Part shown: positions 1 through 11,156 of the stretch, in pieces
How positions within the stretch are numbered: position 1 is the stretch's first letter
How the letters are laid out: each line of letters starts with the position of its first letter
Source of the DNA: Dendrocalamus latiflorus
Taxonomy: Eukaryota > Streptophyta > Magnoliopsida > Poales > Poaceae
Direction of reading: 5' to 3'
Length of the DNA: 64,000 nucleotides
Assembly: GCA_017311315.1 (NCBI GenBank)
Contig: CM029636.1
Coordinates: forward strand, 22,375,139-22,439,138
Made by a program: the position numbers and the translations under genes
The notes under the pieces: model-generated
What the model saw: the letters and a program-made list of their open reading frames with translations, nothing else
Told to the model about the DNA's origin: nothing
The model's database searches: none

Positions 1-305
1 ATCCTGTGCTGTAACTAGAACAATCCTTCTCCTGCATTCAAAGGTTATTGTTACTATAATTTGCGTGGTAAGCACTAAAACACAGAAACACATCTAATAC
101 GCAAATAATAGTGAATCCCATGCATGAATATATAATTCTCAACCAATATAAGTGAAAGCAACATTTTTATAAACAGCATAAGCACCTAGCTGCTCATTAT
201 GAACAGCTATTCGATGCCACTGAGCTGGCGTCGGCAAATTCTCAGCCCCTACTACCCTCTGATCAAACATGCCACCAGTTCCAACAGTAAATCCTACCGG
301 CCATA
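1..305. other. No gene seen
   Basis: This is AT-rich sequence without a convincing ORF, RNA gene or repeat that I can recognise. It ends where the Helitron-like element starts. Confidence 0.5.
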
Positions 306-845
306 TTAGCGGGGGGGTTCCGGCCCCCTCGCGCTATCCACGTCGACCGCGAGCGCTCGGCCGGCCGGCGCGTGTCCAGCGAATTCCCGTACGGCCGGCC
401 GGGCCACTTTCCTCGTATTTTTTGATAATTACGCAAAGGCCCTTTTTCCTCGCGAAAAGGTCCCTGGCAGTTTTTTTTCACCGAAATTTTTGCAGGATAG
501 CGCCCCGTGGTTTTCTAAATTACGTACGGGTCCTCATTTATTACGTACAGGCCCTCGATTTTTTTACTTTGCAGGATAGCGCCCCGCGGTTTTCTAAATT
601 ACGTACGGGTCCTCATTTATTACGTACAGGCCCCCGATTTTTTTTACGAAAAAACCCTTTACCTTTCTCATTTATTACGTACAGGCCCTCGGTTTTTTAC
701 GAAAAAGACCTTTGACTTTTTCGAAAATACACATGTGCCCTCGATTTTTTAAATTTTTTTTTACAAACTCCTCACGGATTATCGTCTCTTTTACTTCGGT
801 ACACACGGTGGCTGGCGCGGCGTGGCGCCGCGCCTATGAGGCTAG
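306..845 (+). mobile_element. Non-autonomous Helitron-like element, copy 1
   Basis: This is one of three related copies (others at 34266-34670 and 62667-63055). Copies 1 and 2 both begin at TTAGCGGGGGGGTTCCGGC. All three end in a GC-rich hairpin (GGCGCGGCGT/GGCGCCGCGCC region, 815-835), a short spacer, and CTAG followed by T. A 3' hairpin plus CTRR end inserted before T is the Helitron hallmark. The interior is made of phrases like 'aaattacgtacaggtcctcg' and short T runs and encodes nothing. The start lacks the canonical TC, so the 5' boundary is approximate. The ORF-like stretch across it is chance. Confidence 0.65.
491..650. repeat. ~79-bp tandem duplication inside Helitron copy 1
   Basis: The unit beginning tgcaggatagcgcccc at 491 is repeated from 570 with very few differences. 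The other two copies of the element have one unit, which explains why copy 1 is longer. Confidence 0.8.
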
Positions 846-1140
846 TATAGTTACTGTACGTCCATTTCTTAAAATTTTCTGCATAGGCACTTGTCCAACT
901 TTTCCACATATTATAGCCTAGCAAGAATGAAACATATTTTCATGAATAAAACCTAACATGAGTAAACTAGTTGCTGCGAGGACTATCTATCGTGCATGGT
1001 CACTAAGTTTCAGGAAATTCACGCAAAATTCCCGTCGACATTAACAATTCCAACAGCCGCATGATACCGCTAGACTTTTCTGATGCCCACATCAGCTACT
1101 AGTGACTCGTAACTCGAAAAAATCGACATACGAAACCTAA

Positions 1141-1290
1141 TTTTCCGGGGGAAAGGGGGCAGTGAAGTACTTGGATAGGATTTGGGTGTCGAGATCTTTG
1201 CGGATGTTGAAGGCGGATCCGTAGATGGCTTCCGTCCCGAACCTCTTCTGGTCCGCCTAGAACTTGGCCTCCTGCGCGCGCGTCCCCCAA
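1141..1290 (-). pseudogene. Exon-like fragment of unknown origin
   Basis: Read on the minus strand, one frame gives a protein-like stretch without low complexity: it contains QEAKF, then a stop, then DQKRFGTEAIYGSAF and NIRKDLDTQILSKYF. Codon choice is GC-rich at third positions, as in grass genes. I do not recognise the family. The in-frame stop, the lack of a start, and the adjoining minisatellite and MITE-like repeat suggest a captured or decayed exon rather than a working gene. Confidence 0.35.
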
Positions 1291-1479
1291 GTACTCGGAT
1301 TCAGCGTTAGGGTTTCCAGGGCATGGAACAAATCGAGAGGAAAGGGTGACGAGTAGGGACGGTACCGATTGGATGGTGGCCTAGAGCGGGTGCGGCGGCG
1401 CGAGGTCTCCCTTGACTCCGGTGTTGACGCCGAAGCGGAGGGCGTCGTGGTTCTCGCCGATCTCCTTCTTCATGCCGCC

Positions 1480-1680
1480 GCTCGCTGTGGGGGGCGGAGA
1501 GGAAGAGGGCGGCACGGGTGGGGGACGGAGAGGAAGAGGGCGGCGCGGGTGGGGGGGGGGTGGAGAGGAAGATGGCGGCGCGGGTCTCCGGTGGGGGGGC
1601 GGAGAGGAGCGCGCGGGTGGGTGGGGGAGGACAGGAGCCGCGCGGTGGGTGGGGAGGAGAGGAAAAGAAACGAATCGGTA
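1480..1680. repeat. GC-rich minisatellite (GGAGAGGAAGAGGGCGGCG units)
   Basis: Degenerate direct repeats of about 28-32 bp with core gagaggaagagggcggcgcg and G runs are visible. The same unit, on the opposite strand, occurs once immediately before the conserved part of the glycosylase ORF near 13920-13970. In both places it adjoins the same MITE-like sequence, so it appears to be part of that element or to travel with it. The long ORFs read through here are composition artefacts. Confidence 0.7.
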
Positions 1681-1905
1681 CGGAGGAAAAGTAATGGCAG
1701 TGGTGGGTAATTTTCTCCCAACTCCATGAGAAGATACAAAATTTCAGTTTCTGGAGTACCCCTTGAGTAGCTCCAGAAAAAATGTGGAGCAGGCCTTCAA
1801 CTCCACCTTTTTCTTGGAGCAGAGTTCTTGGAGTTGGACCTGTTTGGCTAGACAAGTTTGGAGCAGAGTTGAAAAAGCTGGAGCAGAGCAGTCCCAAACA
1901 GGCCC
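1668..1905 (-). mobile_element. MITE-like element, copy A ('CCAAACAGGGCC' family)
   Basis: It ends in tcccaaacaggccct and is built from tggagcagagctggaaaa phrases. From the right end leftward it matches copy B at 13637-13965, including the shared block ggcagtggtgggtaatttt and the sequence reading cggtacggag. It has no coding capacity. A third, shorter copy lies at 16150-16305. The superfamily cannot be fixed by eye; the subterminal words resemble grass hAT-like or unclassified MITEs. Confidence 0.6.
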
Positions 1906-2114
1906 TATATGGAGCCTTAATTATTATCCTTACCTGACATGTTTACAATACTTTACATCTTTCCATGATTTGTGCTTAATTGCTAGATTTATCATGTCTT
2001 TATATGTGTCTTCAAGCCATTGCCATTGATAAGTTAATTAAAATTGCACAACTTGAATTAAGACATGTCATGTCACTTCTTGAGACTAGTCTGTCTTTAG
2101 TGACCTCCTGAGAC

Positions 2115-2875
2115 GCTTTGATATGAGTGATGGTAAGCGGTGTCAACTCCCATGGCATCCATAGCTTCACTTGACCTAGATGAGGATGGCGAGCCAATTG
2201 ATCAAAAAGAGTACAGAAGTATGATTGGCTCCCTCTTGTACCTCACTGCCTCGAGACCGGACATACATTTTTCTGTGTCTTTGTGCTCGGTTTCAGGCTT
2301 CTCCTTGCGTGTCTCACCGCCAGGCGATGAAGCGCGTTCTTCGGTACCTTCGAGCTACCATTGACTATGGTATCTGGTACTCTTCCTCTTCCTGTCTTTC
2401 CCTCAGAGCCTACTCGGACGCAGACTTTGCTGACTGTAGGATAGATAGGAAGAGCACTTTTGGCACCTGCCAATTCATTGGCACTTCTCTTGTCTCTTGG
2501 TCTTCTAGGAAGCAGTCCGGTGTTGCACAGTACACCGCAGAGGCCGAGTATGTTGCTGCCGCCAGTTGCTGCAGCCAGGTACTTTGGATGACTTCGACCC
2601 TGTAGGACTTTGGGTTAGTTATAGATAGTGTTCCACTCTTTTGTGATAACACTTCTGCTATTAACATTGCTAAGAACCCAGTGCAGCACTTTCAGACCAA
2701 GCACATTGATATTCGATATCACTTCCTTAGAGACCATGTGGAGAAGGGTGACATAGTGCTGCAGTTTGTAGAGAGTGACCACCAGTTGGCTGATATCTTT
2801 AAAAAGCCTTTGGATAGCTCTAGGTTTTCAGCCTTGCGGGGAGAGCTTGGGGTGCTTTGTCCTTATGGAATGTAG
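2115..2875 (+). pseudogene. Ty1/copia RT end plus RNase H, SIRE-like
   Basis: The reading shows the copia signature EYRSMIGSLLYLTASRPDI, then AMKRVLRYL, then RNase H words AYSDADFADC, DRKSTFGTCQFIG, YTAEAEYVAAASCC, DNTSAINIAKNP and TKHIDIRYHFLRDHVEKGDI, ending LADIFKKPLDSSRF. These are the C-terminal reverse transcriptase and RNase H of a copia polyprotein. The frame shifts near 2280 and there is a stop near 2604, so it cannot make a full protein. Upstream RT, integrase and gag are missing. The tail to about 3060 is non-coding. It is probably the left part of the plus-strand SIRE-like element whose right part is at 5635-8071. Confidence 0.9.
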
Positions 2876-3060
2876 TGAGGGGGAGCTTTGTGCTTTAATG
2901 CTTTATCCTGTATATTATGCTCATGTTCTCATTTTGTTGCATTGCATTTGGGTGCATTGGGTTAGTCCTCCTAGCATAGATTAGAGTGTATCTCTTGTCT
3001 AGTTGCTTAGATTTTTTCCTCTCATCTTGTGATTCTAGGATGCTACTTATTAGTTGTCTC

Positions 3061-3610
3061 TCTCCTCACGAGGTCCGTGGTGTCGTTGATGGTGGTCACC
3101 TTCATCTCTCACACGCGTAAGTCCAAAGCCGCAAGCATCTGACGAGCGTTGTCCGAATCGGGGTATGTGAGACCGACCGCTCGGAGGTTGCTCAAGGATC
3201 TTGTGGAACCTCGCAAAGCATTAATCCAAGGACTCTCCAGCGAGCAATTCAAACTTGTTGTAATCTCGCTTGAAATGGTCCTGTAGAACCGTCTTAATTT
3301 GGGTGGTGCCCTCATGGTAAGCATCGAGGGTCTCCCAAATGTTGAAGCTCGACAAAAGATGAGAAATGTGATCAAACTCGTTTCGGCTCAAACCTTGAAT
3401 GATAATGTTCCTTGCCTTAGCATTCGCCTCAACATCAGCCATGTTTCCGGCATTGATGTTCTCATCGGCAGGAATAGCAAAGCGAACTTTGACCTTGCGC
3501 CAAATCGCATAGCCCTGAGCCTGAATGTAGGTCACCATCCGACTCTTCCAAAAGGGATAGTTGATCCCATCGAAGATCGGGGGCTTGGTGGAATACTTAT
3601 CGGTTGCCAT
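3061..3610 (-). pseudogene. copia gag fragment of a minus-strand SIRE-like element
   Basis: The ORF starts with ATG at 3610 (MATDKYSTKPPIFDG) and continues NYPFWKSRMVTYIQAQGYAI, the DUF4219/UBN2-type gag N-terminus of plant copia elements. A frame change near 3230 continues into NLRAVGLTYPDSDNARQMLA and ends near 3061 after a stop in place of an expected Trp. Only gag survives. It lies about 40 bases downstream of the minus-strand LTR at 3648-5634, the position expected for gag in that element. No canonical initiator-Met PBS remains between them. Confidence 0.85.
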
Positions 3611-3647
3611 GGCTCACAGACCGGTTAAAGATCTATCAAGAAGAGCT

Positions 3648-5634
3648 AACCGGATCGGATATGGCAACAGAGGGGGGGTGAATGGTGCCTCTTTAAAAAT
3701 GTGCCCCTCAAAGTATCCACATGCGATTCACCTCTCCGATAGCTACGAAAACCTATGAAGAGGAAAGCTCATTCTCCCTGGACAACTACAGGAAAGAAGC
3801 AAGAAGAACAACGCAACTCAAGAAAATCATCAACAAAGAAAACAGAGTGCAGCAAGGAACAAATCAGCAAGCTCAGGGAGGGTCGGTCAGACCTCAATGG
3901 CTTGGCCGGTCTGACCGCCCTCCCAATGCCGGTCTGACCGCCCCCTCAAACCGGCTTGACCTCCTAACGACATCCGGTCTGACCGGGTATGTATGGCCGG
4001 TCTGACCGGCGTTGCCTGACCGGTCAGACCGGCGGCAAAGTATCGGTTTGACCGCTAGGTCAAGAACCGGTCTGACCGATCCAGGATTTTTGGCAGGAGC
4101 AGTGCTGCGATAGACAGACTGAAAACCTGAAACTTCTGAATCTTGCAGATTTCAAGTCAATCTGAGAAATGCCCCTGTTCTTTTCATGCCAACAGAACAA
4201 GATCATCTTCCAAATAACATTAAGACCTCAGAAATCAAGGGAAATCATCTAGAGATCAAGGAATCCAGATTTTGGCAAAAGTTCTGAAACTTTTCCAGAG
4301 AGTGGACATATTTCCATATTGCTCAACTAACTCTCAACTTTTGCTCATGAACTTATGAGATTCAGCTGGGAATGTCTTCACAACAACAAGGCATGAATCT
4401 TAGACCTACCATTGAAAGGAAATCACAAGAATCAACGTGCCCTTGACATCAAACCCTAGAGCATCTAAACAGAGGAAATGAGCCTCAAAGCAATACCCAT
4501 TGAATCCAAGAGAAGCTCTCAGGGAAATCTTGGCCAAATATCCTGGAGGCTATATCCCACCAAAGAGAGCCAAGAAATACTGCTACTTAAGAGAGAAATC
4601 AGCTCAAACACAAAAAGCAGAAATGAGCAGAGAGTCAACATAGAGCTGAAAATAGATTGAACTCAAGCGATTGATACAAGGAATATACACTACATGTTTG
4701 AGAACACACACCCTGGAACTCAAGCCATCAGAACACACGCAGGAGCTCTCACTGGAACACAACACAAAGCTCACTCCTTTTTTCTCCTGAATACTCTCAC
4801 TTGAGCCCACACTCCAGAAAGCATACCCCTTTCTTGCTTTCTTACTTGGCTGAACTACCCTCTCATGCCTCCGTATCTCCACTTACGAAGACCAAGGCTC
4901 ACACCAAAGAAGAAATTCAAGAAGTGCAATACCACCTCCACCCATTTTCCTCATATCCACATGAGGCAATAGGAGGTCAAACCACTCTCAACCAGATTTT
5001 GGAGGGAGAACACCTCCTCCACTCATTTTCTTGAGTAAAATTACCAATTTGCCCCTCAAGCACCTTCCCGGAAGCTTCCACCTCCGGTACCTTGACCGTC
5101 TGGACCTCGACTCCTCCGTGAGCCTAGTCCCGATCCACTCACCGCTGCCCGTCGTGTCCACCCGACACCGACCGAGACTTCCAACTCCACCTGAGTCTAG
5201 TCTTGGTCTGTTCCGTCGCGCACGACCGCAACCGACCTCCAAACCGTCTGGACCTCCGACTCCTCCCTGAGCCTAGTCCCGGTTCTCTCGTCGTCGCTTG
5301 TCGTGTCCGTCATCGGTAGCTCCAGCTCCGGTTCCTCATCTCCCGACTCGCAACCACCTCACCAGCCTCGATCATCTTCGGCATCACCGACCGTCTGGAC
5401 CTCAACACCTCCTGTGCCTAGTCCCGGTCCTCCTCGCTTCACCATGACCTAGCTCCGAAGTCCTGCAGTCACACGAACAAGCAAACCGTCACATAGCACC
5501 GCACGAAACAGCATAATCAACATAAGCACAAGTAAAGGTACTCAACCCTAGAATACCCAAAACAAACTCAAACTCACTAAACAAACCGTCCATTACTCAT
5601 CACCAACATGGGGATAACTCCACATGGTCTCTCA
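3648..5634 (-). mobile_element. SIRE-like copia 5' LTR (minus strand)
   Basis: Read on the minus strand the LTR starts TGAGAGACCATGTGGAG at 5634 and runs to about 3648. It is an inverted copy of 6206-8071 and related to 28602-30304. Matching blocks include the start, the tandem 'gaccgtctggacctcgac' units (5090-5450), the 'cttcccggaagcttcc' block, and the end with tggcaacagaggggggg. LTR length near 2 kb is typical of SIRE/Maximus copia elements. The extreme 3' end is diverged (aaccggatcggat in place of tgtaggattggat), so the boundary is approximate. Confidence 0.85.
3885..4085. repeat. CCGGTCTGACCGG quasi-palindrome array in LTR
   Basis: At least six copies of ccggtctgaccg(g) or its complement ccggtcagaccg(g) lie within 200 bases, separated by 8-25 unrelated bases. 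The word is an 11-13 base palindrome with one central mismatch. The matching position of the facing LTR (7745-7870) has the same kind of array, with different spacing. Confidence 0.85.
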
Positions 5635-6205
5635 TAGAAAAAATGATTCATTCTTGAACTTGTAGCACTCTAAATTGACTCAATACTAGATCTTCGGTTT
5701 CACTTAGATTATTGACATGGCTTGCATCATCTTTGGATACCTCTAGCTAGACTTTGATCTTGAATGGCTTGACATGTTCAGAAATTCATCTAATATTCAG
5801 ATTGTTACTTGTGTGGCTTGGCTTGATTATGCATATTTTGTCATGATCTTGATAGCATTCTTATTGTATTATGGCTTGGTTTAATACTCAAAAGTCAATT
5901 TGGATAATCTTCATGGCTCTAATTGCTTAGATTGAATAAAATTTAGCCATTTCATCCATATCCATGCTATATTCTCTCTTTTGCATCTTGATGATTCTAT
6001 TGCCAAAAGGGGAGAATATTGGAGAAAAAACACTTTTTGGGAGCTTTGGAGCTTTTGAGGAAAACTTGCTCTTTCTTGTGTCTTTTGCTCCTTTGTCAAC
6101 ATGGTCATTAGTCTTTGTCTTTCTCTTGGACCATGTTTGAATTTCAAGCAAACTAAATCTTATGCTTTTTCTGTATTTGTCAATATACTCATCAAGGGGG
6201 AGATT
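5635..6205 (+). mobile_element. 3' internal tail and polypurine tract of plus-strand SIRE-like copia
   Basis: The AT-rich tail contains ccaaaaggggagaatatt (about 6002) and ends with catcaagggggagat directly before the TG of the LTR at 6206. That purine run is the polypurine tract. Paired purine tracts between RNase H and the 3' LTR are seen in maize and rice SIRE-type elements, where an env-like region sits. Here no intact ORF remains. The minus-strand LTR abuts at 5634. Confidence 0.7.
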
Positions 6206-8071
6206 GAGAGACCATGTGGAGGTATCCCCATGTTTGTGATGAGTAATTGACAGTTGTGTTAGAGAGTTTGAGTTGGTTTTGGGTATTCTAGAGTTGAGTA
6301 CCTTTTACTGATGCTATTGTTGATATGCTGTGCGGTGCTATGTGACGGTTTGCTTGTCTGTGTGACTGCAGGACTTCGGAGCTAGGTCATGGTGAGGCGA
6401 GGAGGACTGGGACTAGGCATAGGAGGTGTTGAGGTCCAGACGGTCGGTGATGCCGAAGATGATCGAGGCTGATGAGGTGGTTGCGAGTCGGGAGACGAGG
6501 AATCGGAGCTGGAGCTACCGGTAATGGACACGACGGGCAACGACGAGAGAACCGGGACTAGGCTCAGGGAGGAGTCGGAGGTCCAGACGGTTGGGTGTCG
6601 GTTGCGGTCGTGTGCGACGGAACAGACCAGGACTAGACTTAGGTGGAGTCGGAGGTCCAGACGGTCAGGATGCCGGGTGCAGTCGTGTACAGCGAGGTGG
6701 ATCGGGACTAGACTCAGGGAGGAGTCGAGGTCCAGACGGTCAAGGTACCGGTTGCGGGAAGCTTCCGGGAAGGTGCTTGAGGGCAATTTGGTAAATTGAC
6801 TCAAGCAAATGAGTTGAGTAGGTGGATTTCCCTCCAAAATCTGGTTGTGTGTGTTGACTTATTGCCTCATATGGTGTGTGAGGTGAGGGAGTGGTTGTTG
6901 TATGACACTTCTTGATTTGCTTAGTTGTGGTGAGCTCTTGCCTTCAAAATGTGAAGAGGGAGGCATCAGTAGTGACTCATGTGTGCAAGCTAGTGAAATG
7001 GAGTGAGCTCTGGAAGAGAGTTCTTGAGCGTGTGCTATGTGAGTGCGAATCCCCTCTCAAGCATGTAGTGAGTGGGGTGTATTTCCTTATGTAATCATTC
7101 CTCTATAAGCAAGCATTCATGGGGATGAATCAATTTAAAGAACTTCACTCTTGCTTGTCATTCTCTGTGATGGATTTCAGCTTCTGCTTGCTTCTCATTT
7201 CCTTTTGTTGATTTTTGTTCTTGAGTTGATTTTTGTTCTAGGAGCAGCAAAATGATTGTCTCTGAACTGGGATAGAATCACAAGACCATCTTGGCCAGCT
7301 ATGTCTCGAGAGAAAAGATTTCAATTTCATTTTGCTTCCATTTGGTCTCCGAATGCATTTCCTCTGCTTCACTATTTCTAGGGTTTCATGTCAGGGGAGG
7401 CTTGTCCTCATGAGCTTGGATGAAGGTTTGCTTCAAACTTGGTTCTTGTAGCAACTTGGGATCATCTCTTAGTAAGATTCAAAGTCTCATGAGCAAGGGT
7501 TTAGAGAACAGAGAGAAAATTGGAAATTTGCTCAAATCTTCAGATTTCAGTCAAAATCTTGATTCCTAGCTCCTGTAGTGTAATCTCTTGTTTCTTGTTG
7601 TCTCTTTGCTTTTTAGAGTGTAGTGGAGTTCATTTGAGTCAAGAAGAGCAGCAATTCTTTTGGCAATTTCCCTAAGTTCAGCTTGTTCAGTAAAAACTGC
7701 GTTGAGTCTTCAGTTTCAGAGTTTTGGGCGGCCGCTTCCTGCCCTGTCTAGGGTTTGACCGGTCAGACCGCTCAGCAGTTGGCGGTCTGACCGGCCTGGT
7801 ACCGGCGGTCAGACCAGCCAGGTACCTGCTGTCAGACCGCCTGGCCTTCTGCAGCCTGACCGGCCCAGATGTTTTTTTCTGTTCTTGCGTCTGTAGTCTA
7901 CTTTGTTTCAATGTATTATTTGCCATTTCTTCTCTGAGGATCCAGTGAGCATGAACACTCTTTCTTCTTAGCTTTTGTAGCTATTGGAGAAAAGATGTTC
8001 CGTGGATACTTTGGGGGCATATTTTAAAAGGCACCATTCACCCCCCCTCTGTTGCCATATCCAATCCTACA
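6206..8071 (+). mobile_element. SIRE-like copia 3' LTR (plus strand)
   Basis: It begins TGAGAGACCATGTGGAGG immediately after the polypurine tract and ends ccatatccaatcctaca at 8071, giving TG...CA ends and 1866 bp. It contains three or four tandem 'gaggtccagacgg' units (6430-6745) and the CCGGTCTGACCGG array (7745-7870). Its right end interrupts the integrase reading of the minus-strand gypsy element, so the copia element landed inside that gypsy element. A 5-bp target duplication cannot be checked because the element's left LTR is not present in plus orientation. Confidence 0.85.
7745..7870. repeat. CCGGTCAGACCGG quasi-palindrome array in LTR
   Basis: Five or more copies or half copies of accggtcagaccgc / gcggtctgaccggc occur here, at the same relative position as the array at 3885-4085. 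Confidence 0.8.
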
Positions 8072-10155
8072 CCCTATTGTATGCAAACACCACATGCGGC
8101 AAACAATCTTCCCACTCTTTGAAATTCTTCTTGATCATCGTTTGAAGTAGCATTGAAAGTGGTCTATTCACCACCTCCGTTTGTCCATCCGTTTGTGGGT
8201 GACAAGTTGTTGAGAATAAGTTTAGATTTCGCTTTGTGGCATGTCACACATTGATGTACAAACCTTTCGACATCACGCCTCATCTTAGGTTAATAAAAGT
8301 GATCGCTCAACATCATGAAAGTCATTGCTCTTCCGACGTGTCCCATCAATCCACCTGTATGAGATTCCTGCAATAAAAGCAAACACACAGATGAATCTGG
8401 AACACATAATTTGTTAGCATGAAATAAGAACCCGTCATGAACATGGAACTTATCCCATCCTCTCCTATCTTTGCATTTAGAATATGGTTCTGAAAATTCA
8501 TGGTCGGAAGCATATAAATCTTTCAAGCTCTCTAATCTAGATACCTTTACTTCCAATTAATTTAAAAGTACATTCTTCCTAGATAAAGCATTAGCTACCA
8601 CATTCTCTTTTTCTTTCTTGTACTTAGCAACATATGGGAAAGTTTCAATGAATTCTACCCACTTAGCATTGTCTACGATTTAGTTTAGCTTGGCTCTTCA
8701 AATATTTCAAAGCTTCATGATCAGAGTGAATAACAAATTCTTTAGGCCAAAGATAATGTTGCCAAGTTTTAAGCACACGCACCAAAGCATACAATTCTTT
8801 ATCATACACATGATAGTTCAATTGAGCACTTCCTAGTTTCTCACTAAAGTATGCTACCGGTTTTCCTTCTTGCATTAAAACACCACCAATACCTATTCCA
8901 CTAGCATTACATTTAATTTCAAAAGTCTTAGTGAAATCAGGCAAAACTAGCAATGATGCTTCAATTAATCGTTTCTTTAGTTCTTGAAAAGCTTTTTCTT
9001 GTGGTGTACCCCCATTCAAACACAACACCCTTTTTAGTTAACTCATTTAATGTGGCAGCAATGGTGCTGAAATCTTTAACAAAATGACGATAAAAGCTAG
9101 CAACATGAAAGCTTCTGATTTGACTAACATTCACAGGTGTAGGCCAATTCTCAATTGCTTCAGTTTTAGATTCATCTACCTCAATGCCTTGTCCAGAAAC
9201 AACATAGCCTAAGAACACAACTTTATCGGTACAAAAAGTGCATTTGTCCAAATTAGCATGTAATTTATCACTTCTAAGCACTTAGCACTTGTTTAATATG
9301 ATCAATGTGTTCATCCATCGTTTTGCTATAAATCAATACATCATCAAAGTATACCACAACAAATTTGGCAATGAACACTCTTAAAACATGATTCATCAAT
9401 CGCATGAATGTACTAGGTAGATTAGTTAAACTAAAAGGCATTACTAACCACTCATACAATCCAAATTTTATTTTAAAAGCAGTCTTCCATTCATCACCAA
9501 GTTTAATCCTAATTGATGGTATCCACTTCTCAAATCAATTTTAATGAATATAACAGCACTACTAAGTTCATCTAGCATATCATCTAACCAATGAATAGGA
9601 TGACGATATCTAACAGTGATGTTGTTAATGGCACGACAATCGACACACATTCTCCATGTATCATCTTTCTTAGGAACAAGAATTACAGGGACAGCGCAAG
9701 GAATAACTCTTTCGCGTACATACCCTTTCTCAAGTAGTTCTTGCACTTGGCGCTGAATTTTTTTTGGTTTCCTCTGGATTGGTGCAGTATGGTGGACGGT
9801 TTGGAAGTGACGCACTGGGAACTAGATCAATTTGATGCTCTATTCCGCACAATAGTGGAAGTCCCGCTGGTATCTTCTCCGGAAACACGTCCTCAAATGC
9901 CTGCAAAAGAGAGGAAACACCACTAGGAAGAGAGGTTAAGTCATTAGTTGAAAGTAAAATAGTTGCATCCTTGTACACAAGCACAAAGTGCAATCTTGAT
10001 GGGTCATTGCTCACATATCTCAAATTTGATTTTGTGGCTAACATAACCATCTCTCCCTCACTTTTACTTTTTCCTCTCATATTTGACTTGTGGCTCTCAC
10101 TCACCGATGTGTGGAAGTCTCTTTTTTTCTTTCTTTTTACCCTCATTTTTAGCAA
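8072..10155 (-). pseudogene. Ty3/gypsy pol (RT, RNase H, integrase), minus strand
   Basis: In minus-strand order the region carries the post-protease linker, RT words ELLEKGYVRE, VPKKDDTWRMCVDCRAINN, IKIDLRSGYHQ and the catalytic VVYFDDVLIYS (near 9350). RNase H follows with LPDFTKTFEIKCNASGIGIGG, DKELYALVRVLKTWQHYL and HSDHEALKYL. The integrase zinc-binding segment (HTGGLMGHVGRAMT, 8290-8556) and integrase core with HPQTDGQTEVVNR and NFKEWEDCLPHVVFAYN come last. Frame breaks near 9470, 9280, 9030 and 8660 make it non-functional. It is cut off at 8071 by the SIRE-like LTR. Confidence 0.9.
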
Positions 10156-10225
10156 GCTTCCTTTGCTGAAATTCAGATTGTACTTGACTAAGAGTCATTG
10201 GATTAAACTCCTTTGTCTTCCCCTT

Positions 10226-11150
10226 TCACTTAAATGCATATCTATTGGAACAACCATCATGTTGCATACTTCTATCATATTGACATAGCCTTCCCAACAG
10301 CAAATAACACACTGTCATGGGCACCACATCGCACTCAACAGTGTTCTCATAATCACCAATCTTGAAATTAACATGCACCACAAATTGAACCTTCACATCC
10401 CCACACTCGCTAAACCATTGCACATGATATAGATGTGGATGTTTCATCATCTTTAAACCAAGCTTTTGACATAATTCAACACTAGCCAAGTTATGACAAC
10501 TACCACCATCAATGATAAGCTTGATTACCTTGTTGTTTACCTTGGCTTGTGTTTGAAACAAGTTGAATCGCTGCGGATGTGCATCTCCTTCTTGTGCAAG
10601 CATGCTCAAATTTTTGGTGACAATTAATGCCTCACCCGTTTCATAATTTAACACATCAACCTCTTCATTGTCATCCGATGCATCCTTATATTTCTCCTTT
10701 TCATGACTAAGCTCAACCTCATCTTCACTTGCGGATTCATACTCTCCATCTTCCGTCACAAGCATAACTCGGTTGTTGGGACACTCTCTAGAAATATGTC
10801 CACGCCCCAAACACTTAAAGCATTGAATTTCTCTACTCTTTATTGTAGCTCCAATTGAGGTTGTAGGGGATGGAGTGGCCTTTTTCTCACTTGAGTAGGT
10901 GCTGTTTTTGCAATTGAGCAAGAACGAGCATTAGTATTTGAATTAGTACTAGCTGAAATTGTACCTCATCCCAAATTGAAACGTACTTTGGTGGCATTAG
11001 AGGATAATGATGATGGAGCTTCCAAGTTGAAAGGTGCTGTCCTTAGTGCTGGTTTTAAATCTTCTAACAATTGCTTCTCCGCCTTGGTCGCTTGATGCAC
11101 CAAATCAACAACATTATTGTAGAATTGATATTGCACAATGTGTTTAATGT
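10226..11150 (-). pseudogene. gypsy gag C-terminus, zinc knuckle and protease, minus strand
   Basis: The segment includes the end of the gag capsid (GLNKNIKHIVQYQF, VDLVHQATKAEKQLLED), a CCHC zinc knuckle CFKCLGRGHISREC (near 10810), an acidic linker, and an aspartic protease with LIIDGGSCHNLASVELCQ (near 10500), where DGGS stands in place of the usual D-S/T-G. It ends with VVPMTVCYLLLGR. A stop near 10966 separates the two parts. The order gag-protease-RT-RNase H-integrase is that of Ty3/gypsy. Confidence 0.85.
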
Positions 11151-11156
11151 TTTTGT

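Noticed and set aside
1307..1897. Long Pro/Ser/Arg-rich minus-strand ORF and overlapping plus-strand ORFs
   Set aside because: They follow the GC-rich minisatellite and the MITE-like repeat; composition explains the lack of stops.
3885..4085. Regularly spaced repeats resembling a CRISPR array
   Set aside because: Words are 11-13 bases, occur in both orientations with irregular spacers, lie in a plant retrotransposon LTR, and no cas genes are present.
4604..4882. Minus-strand 92-residue ORF
   Set aside because: It lies inside the SIRE-like LTR and has no preserved counterpart in the facing LTR.
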